Notes: generated by a model from the letters alone, not told the origin. A DNA stretch of 64,000 nucleotides from Weissella minor (GCF_001437425.1 NZ_JQCD01000024.1:492362-556361), one strand, 5' to 3'. Shown: positions 43,543-52,601, numbered from the stretch's first letter. Numbers and translations are program-made.

Positions 43543-45387
43543 TTAACCTTGTTGTGACATCTTGCGCTTCTTAGCAGCCTTTTCACGTTCACTTGTGTTC
43601 AAAATTTGCTTACGAACACGAACATGTTCTGGTGTAACTTCGGCAAGTTCGTCTTCAGCCAAGAATTCTAATGATTCTTCAAGCGTCATATCACGAGGTG
43701 TCTTGATTGAAGCAGTTTGGTCCTTGTTTGAAGAACGCACGTTAGTTTGGTTTTTAGCCTTTGTAACGTTAACAGAAATGTCGTTGTCACGAGAATTTTG
43801 TCCAACAACCATTCCTTCGTATACTTCATCACCAGGATGTACGAACATTGTTCCACGATCTTCAACACCCATGATAGCATAGGCAGTTGTTTGACCTTGG
43901 TTAATTGAAACCAAAGTACCGTTACGGCGACCAGGATTCCAGTTCTTAATCATTGGTTGGTATTCAGAGAATGTGTGGTTGTAAATTCCATATCCACGCG
44001 TCAATGACATGAATTCTGTTGCGTAACCAATCAAACCACGTGAAGGAACTGAGAATTCCAAACGTGTTGTTCCAGTACCAGTTGGTTCCATGTTAATCAT
44101 GTCACCCTTACGGTTTGACAATGATTCGATAACTGAACCTGAGTATTCGTCAGGTGTATCGATTTGGACGCTTTCGTATGGTTCTGAATCAACACCATCA
44201 ATGTTCTTGAAGATAACTTCAGGACGTGATACTTGCAATTCAAATCCTTCACGACGCATTGTTTCAATCAAAATTGACAAATGCAATTCACCACGACCTG
44301 ATACTAACCAAGCACCAGCTTCGTCTGTATCTTGGACACGCAATGAAACGTCAGTATGCAATTCACGACGCAAACGGTCTTCAACTTGACGAGCCGTCAC
44401 AAACTTACCTTCACGACCAGCGAATGGTGAGTTGTTTGTACGGAAAGTCATTTGCAAAGTTGGTTCGTCAATACGTAGGATTGGCAAAGCATCTGGATGA
44501 TCAGGTTCTACAACTGTTTCACCAACAGAGATTTCTTCCATACCTGAAACCGCAATCAAATCACCTGATTGTGCAGATTCGATTTCAATACGGTCCAAAC
44601 CATTGAATCCAAACAACTTTGTAACACGGAAGTTACTCTTTGAACCATCAAGCTTCATAACAGTAACGCTGTCTCCCAATGAAATCTTTCCATTGAAGAC
44701 ACGTCCGATACCAATACGACCCAAGAAGTCGTTATAGTCAAGCAAAGCCACTTGGAATTGAAGTGGTTGGTCTGATGTATCTTCGGGTGCAGGGATGTAC
44801 TCAAAGATGTTATCAAAGACTGGTTGCATCGTGTGTTCTTGTGTAGAAAGATCAGGATCAGTTGATGATGTTCCGTTCATTGCTGAAGCGTAAACAACTG
44901 GGAAGTCCAATTGGTCTTCGTTTGCACCCAATTCAATAAACAAGTCCAAAACTTCGTCAACAACTTCTTCAGGACGTGCACCTGGACGGTCAACCTTGTT
45001 AACAACAACGATTGGTGTCAACTTTTGTTCAAACGCCTTCTTCAACACGAAACGTGTTTGTGGCATTGTTCCTTCAAAGGCATCAACAACCAAAAGCACA
45101 CCGTCAACCATACCCATGATACGTTCAACTTCACCACCGAAGTCCGCGTGTCCTGGCGTGTCCAAAATGTTAATCTTCTTGTCGCCAATTTCAACAGCGG
45201 TATTCTTTGACAAGATCGTAATTCCACGCTCTTTTTCAATATCGTTGGTGTCCATTGCACGGTCACCTAACTCAGTACGTGCATCAAGTGTATCTGATTG
45301 CTTCAAAAGCTCGTTCACCAAAGTTGTCTTACCATGGTCAACGTGGGCAATGATTGCAATATTACGTAAGTTTTCACGTTTTGCCAA
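43543..45387 (-). CDS. typA: Ribosome-associated GTPase TypA/BipA
   Basis: 614 residues when started at the TTG at 45385-45387, which is nine bases after AAGGAG; an upstream in-frame ATG at 45435 has no ribosome site and would add 16 residues not seen in the family. G1 AHVDHGKTTLV, G2 with RGITI, G3 DTPGHADFGGEVER, G4 NKVDRPGARP, then EF-G-like domains and the TypA C-terminal domain (RGLIGYATEFMSLTRGYGIY, NQGQTTAYAI). It helps 50S assembly and growth under cold and stress. Monocistronic. Confidence 0.96.
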   Translation of the reverse strand: MAKRENLRNIAIIAHVDHGKTTLVNELLKQSDTLDARTELGDRAMDTNDIEKERGITILSKNTAVEIGDKKINILDTPGHADFGGEVERIMGMVDGVLLVVDAFEGTMPQTRFVLKKAFEQKLTPIVVVNKVDRPGARPEEVVDEVLDLFIELGANEDQLDFPVVYASAMNGTSSTDPDLSTQEHTMQPVFDNIFEYIPAPEDTSDQPLQFQVALLDYNDFLGRIGIGRVFNGKISLGDSVTVMKLDGSKSNFRVTKLFGFNGLDRIEIESAQSGDLIAVSGMEEISVGETVVEPDHPDALPILRIDEPTLQMTFRTNNSPFAGREGKFVTARQVEDRLRRELHTDVSLRVQDTDEAGAWLVSGRGELHLSILIETMRREGFELQVSRPEVIFKNIDGVDSEPYESVQIDTPDEYSGSVIESLSNRKGDMINMEPTGTGTTRLEFSVPSRGLIGYATEFMSLTRGYGIYNHTFSEYQPMIKNWNPGRRNGTLVSINQGQTTAYAIMGVEDRGTMFVHPGDEVYEGMVVGQNSRDNDISVNVTKAKNQTNVRSSNKDQTASIKTPRDMTLEESLEFLAEDELAEVTPEHVRVRKQILNTSEREKAAKKRKMSQQG

Positions 45388-45456
45388 AATTCTATTCTCC
45401 TTAAATCTTCTCTTCCAAAAATTAGCTTGCTCCACAACACAGCCGCAAAATTAGGA

Positions 45457-45476
45457 AATATTCATAAATGAATATT
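45457..45476. repeat. Inverted repeat upstream of typA
   Basis: Perfect 9-base arms AATATTCAT / ATGAATATT around two bases, 70 bases before the typA start codon. No T-run follows on the minus strand, so it is more like an operator or 5'-leader hairpin than a terminator. Confidence 0.6.
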
Positions 45477-45486
45477 CAACGTCCAT

Positions 45487-46275
45487 TTAGACGCTTTTTA
45501 ACTGATTCTCAATTCTCATGATATCTTCATGAGAACTGGGTGTCGAAACAACTACTGTCCCTGATGATAACATATCGACTGCATGACCGTCAACGTCTGT
45601 CACAGCAAGCCCTAATGTAAGCGCTAACGCAATTCCAGGAGCAAAATCCCAAGGTTTCATCACACTGATATAGCCCAATGCTTGCCCTTTCATCACATGG
45701 CAGTACGAAATGCCTGCTGACCCATAAACACGAAAGCCTAGCGCTTCTTTGGCAATTTCTGGTAAACCAATTTGATTTCCTAATAATCGCGCCCCTGACA
45801 TCACAATCAGGCCGTCACTTAATGCTTTATCTTCAAACCCATCGACGTGCTGCTTATTGACAAATACACCGATCGTTGGTCCGCCATGAACAACTTCATT
45901 ATTCATCACATCCATAATCCAAGCCAAAACTGGTTTTCCATCATGATAGAGCGCTAACATGGTTGCAAATTCATGATGTTGCTCGACAAAGTTCAAAGTT
46001 CCATCAATTGGGTCGACAAACCAGACATCTCCATCCAACGTGGTGACCTCATCCCCATAGCCTTCTTCGCTGATGACGGATGCATTTGGCATAAAATCAT
46101 GAATCTTTTGGATGTAAAACTGTTCGATGCGTTTATCGACATTTGTCACAAGGTCGCGATGACTCGTTTTTTGATTGACTTGCATTGGTTGCTTCAATTG
46201 GTCAAGAATCGACAGACGTGCTTCTTGTAACCAACCAAGGACTTGTTGATCAAGTTCTGCTACTGATAACGCCAT
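45487..46275 (-). CDS. Inositol-monophosphatase family protein
   Basis: 262 residues, GAGG upstream. The metal-binding motifs of the family are intact: SEEGYG, WFVDPIDGTLNFV and KPWDFAPGIALA. Relatives dephosphorylate inositol phosphates, 3'-phosphoadenosine 5'-phosphate or fructose bisphosphate; the substrate in lactic acid bacteria is undefined. It is in an operon with UPF0223 and def upstream (spacings 13 and 15 bases). Confidence 0.92.
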   Translation of the reverse strand: MALSVAELDQQVLGWLQEARLSILDQLKQPMQVNQKTSHRDLVTNVDKRIEQFYIQKIHDFMPNASVISEEGYGDEVTTLDGDVWFVDPIDGTLNFVEQHHEFATMLALYHDGKPVLAWIMDVMNNEVVHGGPTIGVFVNKQHVDGFEDKALSDGLIVMSGARLLGNQIGLPEIAKEALGFRVYGSAGISYCHVMKGQALGYISVMKPWDFAPGIALALTLGLAVTDVDGHAVDMLSSGTVVVSTPSSHEDIMRIENQLKSV

Positions 46276-46288
46276 GACACCGAGTCCT

Positions 46289-46570
46289 CTAGTCTTTCAT
46301 TCGAATACGAGTCGTTTGTTGCTCACGAGCAGCTTTGATAACGGCATAAATTGAATACCCACTATCTTTACCAAATTCTCGGTCTAACTGCTTTTCTTCA
46401 GCCTTACTTGGCACAATTTCTTTGAACGCTTGGTAGGCAGCTAATAATTCAGCGCGATCAATGCCAACTTCATATGCATTTGCCACAGCATCATATAACG
46501 CACTAACTGTGATGATATCTTGAGTTGACCAACCTTCTAAAAAGGGATAGTTAAAATTTTTGTCTGCCAT
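46289..46570 (-). CDS. UPF0223 family protein
   Basis: 93 residues. NFNYPFLEGWSTQDIITVSALYDAV at the N-terminus and EFGKDSGYSIYAVIKAAR at the C-terminus match UPF0223 (YktA). Small helical cytosolic protein, function unknown, typically next to the inositol-phosphatase gene in Firmicutes, as here. Confidence 0.9.
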   Translation of the reverse strand: MADKNFNYPFLEGWSTQDIITVSALYDAVANAYEVGIDRAELLAAYQAFKEIVPSKAEEKQLDREFGKDSGYSIYAVIKAAREQQTTRIRMKD

Positions 46571-46585
46571 ATGTTTTTGTCCTTC

Positions 46586-47161
46586 TTAAATATACTTTGT
46601 GCGATCATGCTCTTCCCACGGATTTTCTTTATTAATGTGGTCATAATAAAGCACACCGTGTAAATGATCAATTTCATGCTGGAAGACATCCGCTGGATAA
46701 CCTTGGAGCTTTATTTCTTGTGGTTCCCCTTGTTCGTCTTGATACTTTACCGTAATGCGGTAAGCACGTTCCACGAATCCAGGCTGATCTTCATCAACTG
46801 ACAGACAACCTTCACCACCAGCTAATGCTTGTTGCTTAACTGATTGACGTGTAATCACAGGATTATAAATTGTCCCCTTAAAGAAAAAGGGATTCTCAGC
46901 ATCTTCTTGTCCATCAACATCTTCATTTGGAATCAAAATTGATGAATATTGCTTTGATACACCCACTTGTGGTGCGGCTAATCCAACACCTGGACGCAAT
47001 CCATATTTTTCATTTTCTGTTTCATCTTGGCTAATTACCAAGTATTCCATCATATCTTTAGTAACCTGTTGGTCTTCTTCTGATAGTGGAAAAGTTACTT
47101 TTTCTGCTTGCTTACGAAGTACAGGATCTCCATCCCGTACTACTTGGTCCATACGATACAT
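46586..47161 (-). CDS. def: Peptide deformylase
   Basis: 191 residues, the length of type II enzymes of Gram-positives. Motif 1 PGVGLAAPQVGV, motif 2 GEGCLSVDE with metal-ligand Cys119, motif 3 QHEIDHLHGV with ligands His162 and His166. It removes the N-formyl group from nascent proteins at the ribosome. First of a three-gene run with UPF0223 and the inositol-phosphatase gene; GGAGG lies upstream. Confidence 0.96.
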   Translation of the reverse strand: MYRMDQVVRDGDPVLRKQAEKVTFPLSEEDQQVTKDMMEYLVISQDETENEKYGLRPGVGLAAPQVGVSKQYSSILIPNEDVDGQEDAENPFFFKGTIYNPVITRQSVKQQALAGGEGCLSVDEDQPGFVERAYRITVKYQDEQGEPQEIKLQGYPADVFQHEIDHLHGVLYYDHINKENPWEEHDRTKYI

Positions 47162-47211
47162 AAACTCACACGTCCTCCATCTTGTTTTTTTCTATGAAAA
47201 ATAGTATAGCA

Positions 47212-47697
47212 TTAATCCAGCTGATTGAGACATCTTAAATCATGTAAATATGATAGTGTTTCAGCATTACATATATGTGCCACATCAATATGGACTAAGG
47301 GTTGCTTATTATCAAACCATAAATCAGTAATAAGCATCGCTGGTTCGTCTGCATCAAATGATTTCATGCCATTGGCTCGCGTGTATGCAATTAAATCGTC
47401 ATTCAATTGTTTGCGTAAAATGTCACGATTAACAGCACGTTCAATTGGAATTGAAAATTCAAACGCCATCACTTCGTGACCCCAGATATTTGCAACCAAA
47501 GTTGAACGAAACTGTTTGTCAGACGTTTTAACGCCTAAACTCGCATCCAGCTCATGCAGCGCGGCGTTCATTGCAGCATTAACCGCTTGCTGTGAACTAA
47601 TAATCTGTCGTTCCGTCAGCCGACGACCCGTTCGTCTAAAAATTGTGAGCAACACTAATATGACAATCAGCGTTGCGATTAAAATGAATATCTTCAT
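47212..47697 (-). CDS. Membrane-anchored protein of unknown function
   Basis: 161 residues from MKIFILIATLIVILVLLTIF at 47697, six bases after AGGTGG. One N-terminal membrane helix is followed by a basic patch (RRTGRRLTERQ) and a soluble domain of about 130 residues (helix-rich start SSQQAVNAAMNAALHELDAS, then beta-rich VMAFEFSIPIE and PAMLITDLWFD). The basic patch after the helix suggests the soluble part is cytosolic. No recognised family. It lies 50 bases upstream of def. Confidence 0.75.
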   Translation of the reverse strand: MKIFILIATLIVILVLLTIFRRTGRRLTERQIISSQQAVNAAMNAALHELDASLGVKTSDKQFRSTLVANIWGHEVMAFEFSIPIERAVNRDILRKQLNDDLIAYTRANGMKSFDADEPAMLITDLWFDNKQPLVHIDVAHICNAETLSYLHDLRCLNQLD

Positions 47698-47901
47698 GTG
47701 TAACCACCTAACTACTTGGTCTTCTGATTTGAACGCTATATAAACAGTATGCCACAACTAGGTTAATTTTTCTTAATTTTAAATCATCCGTCCAAACTCA
47801 AAAACGCTTAAATGTTGTCGTGGCTAGTATTTCTATCCCATTTCTGCTATTATATCTTATAAGACTATTCGGAAAAATTTAAGTATTAAAAGGAGTTTTA
47901 C

Positions 47902-48114
47902 ATGATTTTCAAAGTATATTATCAAGAATTAAAGCAACGTAATCCAAAGCGTGAGGACACTCACTCACTTTACCTAGATGTTCCTGACTTGCCTACAGCA
48001 CGTAAGCAAGTTGAAGCACACACAGATTACAATGTTGAACAAATTGAACAACTTTCAGAACAAGCGCTTGCTTACGAGCAACAAAGTCCTGACTTCAAGT
48101 TAACGGAGTTTTAA
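47902..48114 (+). CDS. rpoY: RNA polymerase epsilon subunit
   Basis: 70 residues, AAAGGAG upstream of the ATG. MIFKVYYQELKQRNPKRED, then THSLYLDVPDLPTARKQVEA and YNVEQIEQLSEQALAYEQ match the RpoY (DUF1447, YkzG) family. It binds RNA polymerase near the secondary channel in Firmicutes. It is immediately followed by rnjA (three bases), the conserved rpoY-rnjA pair. Confidence 0.95.
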   Translation: MIFKVYYQELKQRNPKREDTHSLYLDVPDLPTARKQVEAHTDYNVEQIEQLSEQALAYEQQSPDFKLTEF

Positions 48115-48117
48115 TCT

Positions 48118-49800
48118 ATGAGCAATATGGAGCTAAACATTAACCCAAATGAAGCAGCGGTTTATGCTTTGGGTGGTTTAGGTGAAATCGGAAAGAACAC
48201 CTATGGAATTCAGTATGGTGATGAAATCATTATTATTGATGCCGGTGTTAAATTTCCTGAAGATGAATTATTAGGAATCGATTATGTCATTCCTGATTAC
48301 ACATACATCAAAGAAAATCGGGATAAGATTAAAGCCTTAGTCATTACACACGGTCACGAAGACCACATCGGAGCAATTCACTTCTTCTTACAAGCTTTAA
48401 ATGTTCCTGTATATGCCGGTCCATTAGCGATGGCCTTAATCAAGAATAAGCTTGAAGAACACAACCTACTCAAGACCACTGAATTACATGAAATTGATGA
48501 AGATTCTGTCCTAACCTATGACAATCTTAGTGTTGAATTCTTTAGAACAACCCACTCAATTCCAGATACATTTGGTGTCGCTGTTCACACACCCGTTGGG
48601 ACAATTGTTGAAACAGGTGACTTCAAATTTGACTTTACGCCAACAACAAAGCAGCCACCTAATCTTCAAAAGATGGCCCGGATTGGTTCTGAAGGCGTGC
48701 TCTTATTGATGTCTGATTCAACTAATGCTGAACGTGCTGAATTTACCAAGTCAGAACGCTGGGTTGGTAAAACCATTCATAAATTATTTGACGAAATCGA
48801 TGGTCGTATTATTTTCGCGACATTCGCCTCAAACATGTCTCGTGTTCAAATGGCAACGGAAGCTGCCTTAGAACACGGACGTAAGATTGCAGTCTTTGGA
48901 CGTTCAATGGAAAGTGCCGTCAACAATGGCTTGGCCCTTGGCTACTTGGACATTCCGGAAGATATGCTGATTGATGCGCATGAAGTTAATAAATTACCAC
49001 CTGAAAAAGTTTTGATTCTATGTACTGGTTCACAAGGTGAACCTATGGCTGCCCTAGCCCGCATTGCCAACGGTACACACAAGCAAATCAAGATCCAACC
49101 AAATGATACAGTTATCTTCTCTAGTTCACCAATCCCTGGAAATACGGCTTCCGTTGACCGTGTGATTAATGAATTGGAAGAAGCCGGTGCCCGTGTTATT
49201 CATGGTAAAGTGAACAACATTCACGCATCTGGACATGGTGGTCAAGAAGAACAGAAATTGATGTTGTCATTAATTAAGCCTAAGTACTTTATGCCAGTCC
49301 ACGGTGAATACCGTATGCTTAAAGTCCATGAAGGCCTCGCCCACGATATCGGTGTGCCTGAAGACAATACTTTCATCTTGGACAATGGGGATGTCTTAGC
49401 CTTAACCGAAGACTCAGCGCGCGTTGCTGATCACTTCCCTGCTGAAGATACGTATGTTGACGGTAACGGAATTGGTGATATTGGTGCGGCCGTGCTCCGT
49501 GATCGTAAGTTACTATCTGAAGACGGTTTGGTTGTGGTTGTGGCTACCATCGATCTAGCCAACAAAGAAATTACAGCCGGACCAGATATCTTATCACGTG
49601 GATTTATTTACATGCGTGAATCTGAAGACTTAATCAATGAAGGTCGTAAGGAAATCTTCCATACCATCTTGATGGCAATGCGTGAACCTAACGCAACCGA
49701 ACATAGTATTCGTAATGCTGTTGTTTCACACTTGCAACGCTTCTTGTATGGCAAGACTAAGCGTCGCCCATTGATTTTGCCAATCTTTATTATGGTTTAA
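48118..49800 (+). CDS. rnjA: Ribonuclease J1
   Basis: 560 residues. Metallo-beta-lactamase motif THGHEDHIGAI, the beta-CASP domain, and FSSSPIPGNTASVDRVINEL, VHGEYRMLKVHEGLA in the second half. It has 5'-3' exo- and endoribonuclease activity and is a central enzyme of mRNA decay and rRNA maturation. The ribosome site GGAG lies in the rpoY end. A very strong terminator follows. Confidence 0.96.
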   Translation: MSNMELNINPNEAAVYALGGLGEIGKNTYGIQYGDEIIIIDAGVKFPEDELLGIDYVIPDYTYIKENRDKIKALVITHGHEDHIGAIHFFLQALNVPVYAGPLAMALIKNKLEEHNLLKTTELHEIDEDSVLTYDNLSVEFFRTTHSIPDTFGVAVHTPVGTIVETGDFKFDFTPTTKQPPNLQKMARIGSEGVLLLMSDSTNAERAEFTKSERWVGKTIHKLFDEIDGRIIFATFASNMSRVQMATEAALEHGRKIAVFGRSMESAVNNGLALGYLDIPEDMLIDAHEVNKLPPEKVLILCTGSQGEPMAALARIANGTHKQIKIQPNDTVIFSSSPIPGNTASVDRVINELEEAGARVIHGKVNNIHASGHGGQEEQKLMLSLIKPKYFMPVHGEYRMLKVHEGLAHDIGVPEDNTFILDNGDVLALTEDSARVADHFPAEDTYVDGNGIGDIGAAVLRDRKLLSEDGLVVVVATIDLANKEITAGPDILSRGFIYMRESEDLINEGRKEIFHTILMAMREPNATEHSIRNAVVSHLQRFLYGKTKRRPLILPIFIMV

Positions 49801-49808
49801 AATTAAAC

Positions 49809-49870
49809 AAAAAGCCCCTTAACATCGTTAAACTCATGTGAGCCTAATCCCATGTTAAGGGGCTTTTTTT
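49809..49870 (+). terminator. Terminator of rpoY-rnjA operon
   Basis: Long hairpin AAAAGCCCCTTAACAT / ATGTTAAGGGGCTTTT with a loop of about 28 bases and seven T. Confidence 0.93.
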
Positions 49871-49921
49871 ATGCAGTCATTTGCTGGATAATGTCAATCC
49901 ATTAGTATCAGCATGCGTTCA

Positions 49922-50614
49922 TTATATAAGGACTTCGCGTAAAGCAGCATAGCTAGCGACTGTGTATGTTGGTTGAATCGATGATGGCGTTGGTAAATCC
50001 TTAAAATTGACCCACATCGTATCAAGTCCCGCATTTTGGCCACCTAACATATCCGAAGCAACTCCGTCACCGATCATTAACGTGTTCGTTTGACTCATTG
50101 CTGGGTTCTCACCAAAAATAATGTCAAAGAACACCTTGTTTGGTTTAGCAACACCAATTTCATCAGAAATATAGACCTGTTCAAAATAAGGTCGCAATCC
50201 TGTATGTTCAAGCCGTAAATGTTGCGTCTGAGCTTCGCCATTAGTCCCAGCAATTAAATGGTAACCAGCCGTTTGTAAATCCTTTAAGAGGCTTTCAGCG
50301 CCTTTTAACAGCCGATAATTATGATTCAACTCTTGACGATAGTCTTTTTCAAAAGACAATCCATCACCACTAAGACCAAGTTGCGCCAAAACACGATCAA
50401 AGCGTGTCTCATGAATCTCAGACTTCTCAATTTCACCTTTTTCAAAAGCAGCCCATAATCCACGATTTATCTCAACATAAATTGCCATTGCTTTTTGCGT
50501 TAAATCAGATGAAAAGCCATGATTCATAAAGACGTTTTCTAAGCCAGCCATCTCGCCACCTTTAAAATCGAAGAGCGTATCATCTAAATCGAATATTAAA
50601 TATTTATATGTCAT
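49922..50614 (-). CDS. HAD-family nucleotidase (YjjG type)
   Basis: 230 residues. HAD motif I FDLDDTLFDF (Asp9, Asp11), motif II in IAGTNGEAQTQHLRLEHTGL (Thr), motif III Lys in GVAKPNKVFFDIIF and motif IV IGDGVASDMLGGQNAGLDTM. The NGEAQTQ and SDEIGVAKPNKVFF pattern is that of YjjG-like 5'-nucleotidases, which hydrolyse damaged pyrimidine nucleotides. Cytosolic, monocistronic. Confidence 0.9.
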   Translation of the reverse strand: MTYKYLIFDLDDTLFDFKGGEMAGLENVFMNHGFSSDLTQKAMAIYVEINRGLWAAFEKGEIEKSEIHETRFDRVLAQLGLSGDGLSFEKDYRQELNHNYRLLKGAESLLKDLQTAGYHLIAGTNGEAQTQHLRLEHTGLRPYFEQVYISDEIGVAKPNKVFFDIIFGENPAMSQTNTLMIGDGVASDMLGGQNAGLDTMWVNFKDLPTPSSIQPTYTVASYAALREVLI

Positions 50615-50656
50615 CAGTTTCCATCCTAATTTGTTATTTAATTAGGCATACTAACA

Positions 50657-50683
50657 CAAAAAAACAGGCTACACTAGCCTGTT
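50657..50683 (-). terminator. Terminator of 52-aa gene
   Basis: Hairpin AACAGGCTA / TAGCCTGTT with a three-base loop, followed by seven T on the minus strand. Confidence 0.85.
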
Positions 50684-50694
50684 CATCTAAATAT

Positions 50695-50853
50695 TTAATG
50701 CGCTGATTGTAAATTAAGTCGAATAATCTCACTATAGAGTGCTTGGGCTTTAGCATTTGCTAGTCGAACCGGGCGTTTATTAATCATAATTTGATTATAC
50801 CCATTCTCCTTGAGCACCTTTTTAGCCCATGATTTCGTTCCAGTTAGATTCAT
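50695..50853 (-). CDS. Small basic protein, 52 aa
   Basis: 52 codons with a perfect GGAGG eight bases before the ATG and its own terminator, so it is very probably expressed. The peptide begins MNLTGTKSWAKKVLKENGYN and ends IRLNLQSAH; it is basic, with two likely helices and no membrane segment. No recognised family. It stands alone between the HAD and pnuC genes. Confidence 0.7.
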   Translation of the reverse strand: MNLTGTKSWAKKVLKENGYNQIMINKRPVRLANAKAQALYSEIIRLNLQSAH

Positions 50854-50937
50854 TGTCGTTACCTCCTCAGATTCTATAAAACTACTAACAATACCACAAT
50901 CCTCGATTGCTTGACTTTATTATAGCACTTGCTAACT

Positions 50938-51699
50938 TTATTTTTTATTAAACATCCGCCATGGACTAAAGAATAATCCCAAAACATCATTCCCCAGATA
51001 CAACACATATGTCGCAAACAAAACCCAGTTGGCGTCACCTTGCTGCGCTGTCATAAACCATAGCAGCACTGATGTAATCCCTTGAATTGACCATAGCACA
51101 TATTGTGATGAATATTTCCCCAACATCAAAGCTGCTCCGGTAAAGCCAACGGCAGCAGAAAAGGCATCAATCACCGGACGTGGTGAAATAAAAACATGTG
51201 TATCGATCCAGAACAAAAATGTAAACATTACCAAGAAAGTCCCAATCAAAATGAGCCAACCTTGATGATCCATACGATGAATTTCACGTTCATTCCACGC
51301 ATTTCCAAATAAAATTACCGGCACATCTAAAGCCAAAACATATCCCATTTGCATAAAGATATCCGCATTATTATTTGCATGCCACGCGACATAAGCAATC
51401 AAAAAAGCAGAAACGAAGCCAAGCACCCCATTTAAACGTTTTGCATTCGTAATGGCAAGCGTACATGTGAAACCAATTGCGCCCCCTAAAACTGAAATCA
51501 ATGTCATTGTTGAAAAGCCGTGCATGAACCCAGTTCCAATGATGACTGTAAGTCCAATCGCCAACCAAATGTATGACTGTCGCGTCCAACCTGAAAAACC
51601 TTCACGATAGTAATTTAATGTAAATACATCATGAATGTTTTGCTTAATATGCCCCCAACTTAACCAATGCGCTGCTGAATCTGTCGTTGATTTATCCAT
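50938..51699 (-). CDS. pnuC: Nicotinamide riboside/mononucleotide transporter PnuC
   Basis: 253 residues from the ATG at 51699, eight bases after GGGGG. Seven hydrophobic helices; NAKRLNGVLGFVSAFLIAYV, ALDVPVILFGNAWN and SIQGITSVLLWFMTAQQGDA match PnuC, with the substrate-pocket Trp and Asn residues in the helix pairs. It is a facilitated-diffusion vitamin carrier in the membrane; trapping needs a cytosolic nicotinamide riboside kinase, which is not adjacent. A 14-base palindrome lies in the promoter region. Confidence 0.92.
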   Translation of the reverse strand: MDKSTTDSAAHWLSWGHIKQNIHDVFTLNYYREGFSGWTRQSYIWLAIGLTVIIGTGFMHGFSTMTLISVLGGAIGFTCTLAITNAKRLNGVLGFVSAFLIAYVAWHANNNADIFMQMGYVLALDVPVILFGNAWNEREIHRMDHQGWLILIGTFLVMFTFLFWIDTHVFISPRPVIDAFSAAVGFTGAALMLGKYSSQYVLWSIQGITSVLLWFMTAQQGDANWVLFATYVLYLGNDVLGLFFSPWRMFNKK

Positions 51700-51758
51700 C
51701 AATCATTCCCCCTATAAAGTAACTGTCACAAAAAACAACAGGTATTATCTTACTGCAA

Positions 51759-51772
51759 TTAAAACGTTTTAA
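51759..51772. promoter_or_regulatory. Palindrome upstream of pnuC
   Basis: Perfect palindrome TTAAAACGTTTTAA, 60 bases before the pnuC start. Its size and placement suit a repressor operator. Confidence 0.45.
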
Positions 51773-51810
51773 CATTATGGTTTTCTCATCATAAATTTTT
51801 TAACTCTAAC

Positions 51811-51861
51811 AAAAAAAGCAAGGACCGCTGAACACCCCTGTTCAACTTCCTTGCTTTTTTT
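51811..51861 (-). terminator. Terminator of DUF1801 gene
   Basis: Hairpin AAAGCAAGG / CCTTGCTTT plus an inner TGAAC / GTTCA stem, with A and T runs on both sides; can serve either strand. Confidence 0.88.
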
Positions 51862-51967
51862 CATGTCTTATTTTCGCGTTTGACAATGACACCATTTCGG
51901 TATATGTCAGTTTTTGAAATTAATAAAACGCCGACAAATCAACGTTTATAATTAAACGATTATTCAT

Positions 51968-52402
51968 TTATAAACTGAGCGCTTGTGCCACCACTTTTCT
52001 AACTTGGGCCTCCACAACTTCACTCCATTGTGGAATCGCAAAGTCGACTGGCCACATCTCACCTGCATCTAATTGGGCCTGGTCATTAAAACAAAGCAAA
52101 CCATAACGCATATCAAACTTCTCGGCATATTTAAAATAAACCACAACTTGCTTTTTTTCATCTGCATATGCTGGCATCCCATACCACGTTTTTGGTGTTA
52201 AATTGGGTGCAAGCTCATGCATAATTTCATGAAGATGCGAAGCAATTTGCGCACTAGTATCGCTCATCTCCGCAATCGCTTCTAAGACATCCGCTTCCGG
52301 ATTTTTCTTACTACGTTTATTTTCTTGTTCACGACGTAACTCTGCTGCACGTTCCTTCATCGCTGCTTTTTCAAAATCTGAAAAACTCGTCTTTTCTGTC
52401 AT
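51968..52402 (-). CDS. DUF1801 domain protein
   Basis: 144 residues. A charged N-terminal helix (FEKAAMKERAAELRREQENK) precedes a DUF1801-type (YdhG/YdeI-like) domain: HLHEIMHELAPNLTPKTWYG, MPAYADEKKQVVVYFKYAEK, FDMRYGLLCFNDQAQLDAGE. Proteins of this family are small cytosolic proteins, suggested to bind iron or small ligands; function is unsettled. It follows a small membrane protein gene by one base and is probably its operon partner. Confidence 0.85.
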   Translation of the reverse strand: MTEKTSFSDFEKAAMKERAAELRREQENKRSKKNPEADVLEAIAEMSDTSAQIASHLHEIMHELAPNLTPKTWYGMPAYADEKKQVVVYFKYAEKFDMRYGLLCFNDQAQLDAGEMWPVDFAIPQWSEVVEAQVRKVVAQALSL

Positions 52403-52403
52403 A

Positions 52404-52601
52404 TTAGCTCCCTAAGTAGCCTGCCGCTTGTAACGTTAATTTCACCGCGATCAAAACCCCTATTACTAACAGTCCGTAGCAGATGGCACTGTAGCGATCA
52501 TGATCTCGTAGTCCCCGATATATGCCCAAGCCACATAACACAAGAATCAAAAGATTCGCGAAAATAATCACGGTGTATACTGTATAAACATCAAAATGCA
52601 C
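52404..52601 (-). CDS. Small membrane protein, 65 aa
   Basis: 65 residues from a GTG codon, eight bases after AAAGGAG. Two hydrophobic helices (VYTVIIFANLLILVLCGLGI and AICYGLLVIGVLIAVKLTLQ) are separated by a charged loop, YRGLRDHDRYS. No family recognised. The downstream DUF1801 gene starts right after its stop. Confidence 0.75.
   Translation of the reverse strand: MHFDVYTVYTVIIFANLLILVLCGLGIYRGLRDHDRYSAICYGLLVIGVLIAVKLTLQAAGYLGS

Noticed and set aside
44911-45454. Long plus-strand frames opposite typA
   Set aside because: typA is a highly conserved GTPase; the opposite frames have no ribosome site and arise from codon bias.
51700-51810. NAD-type riboswitch upstream of pnuC
   Set aside because: The leader is only about 100 bases and I could not recognise the conserved NAD-II core; the palindrome is the only clear element.
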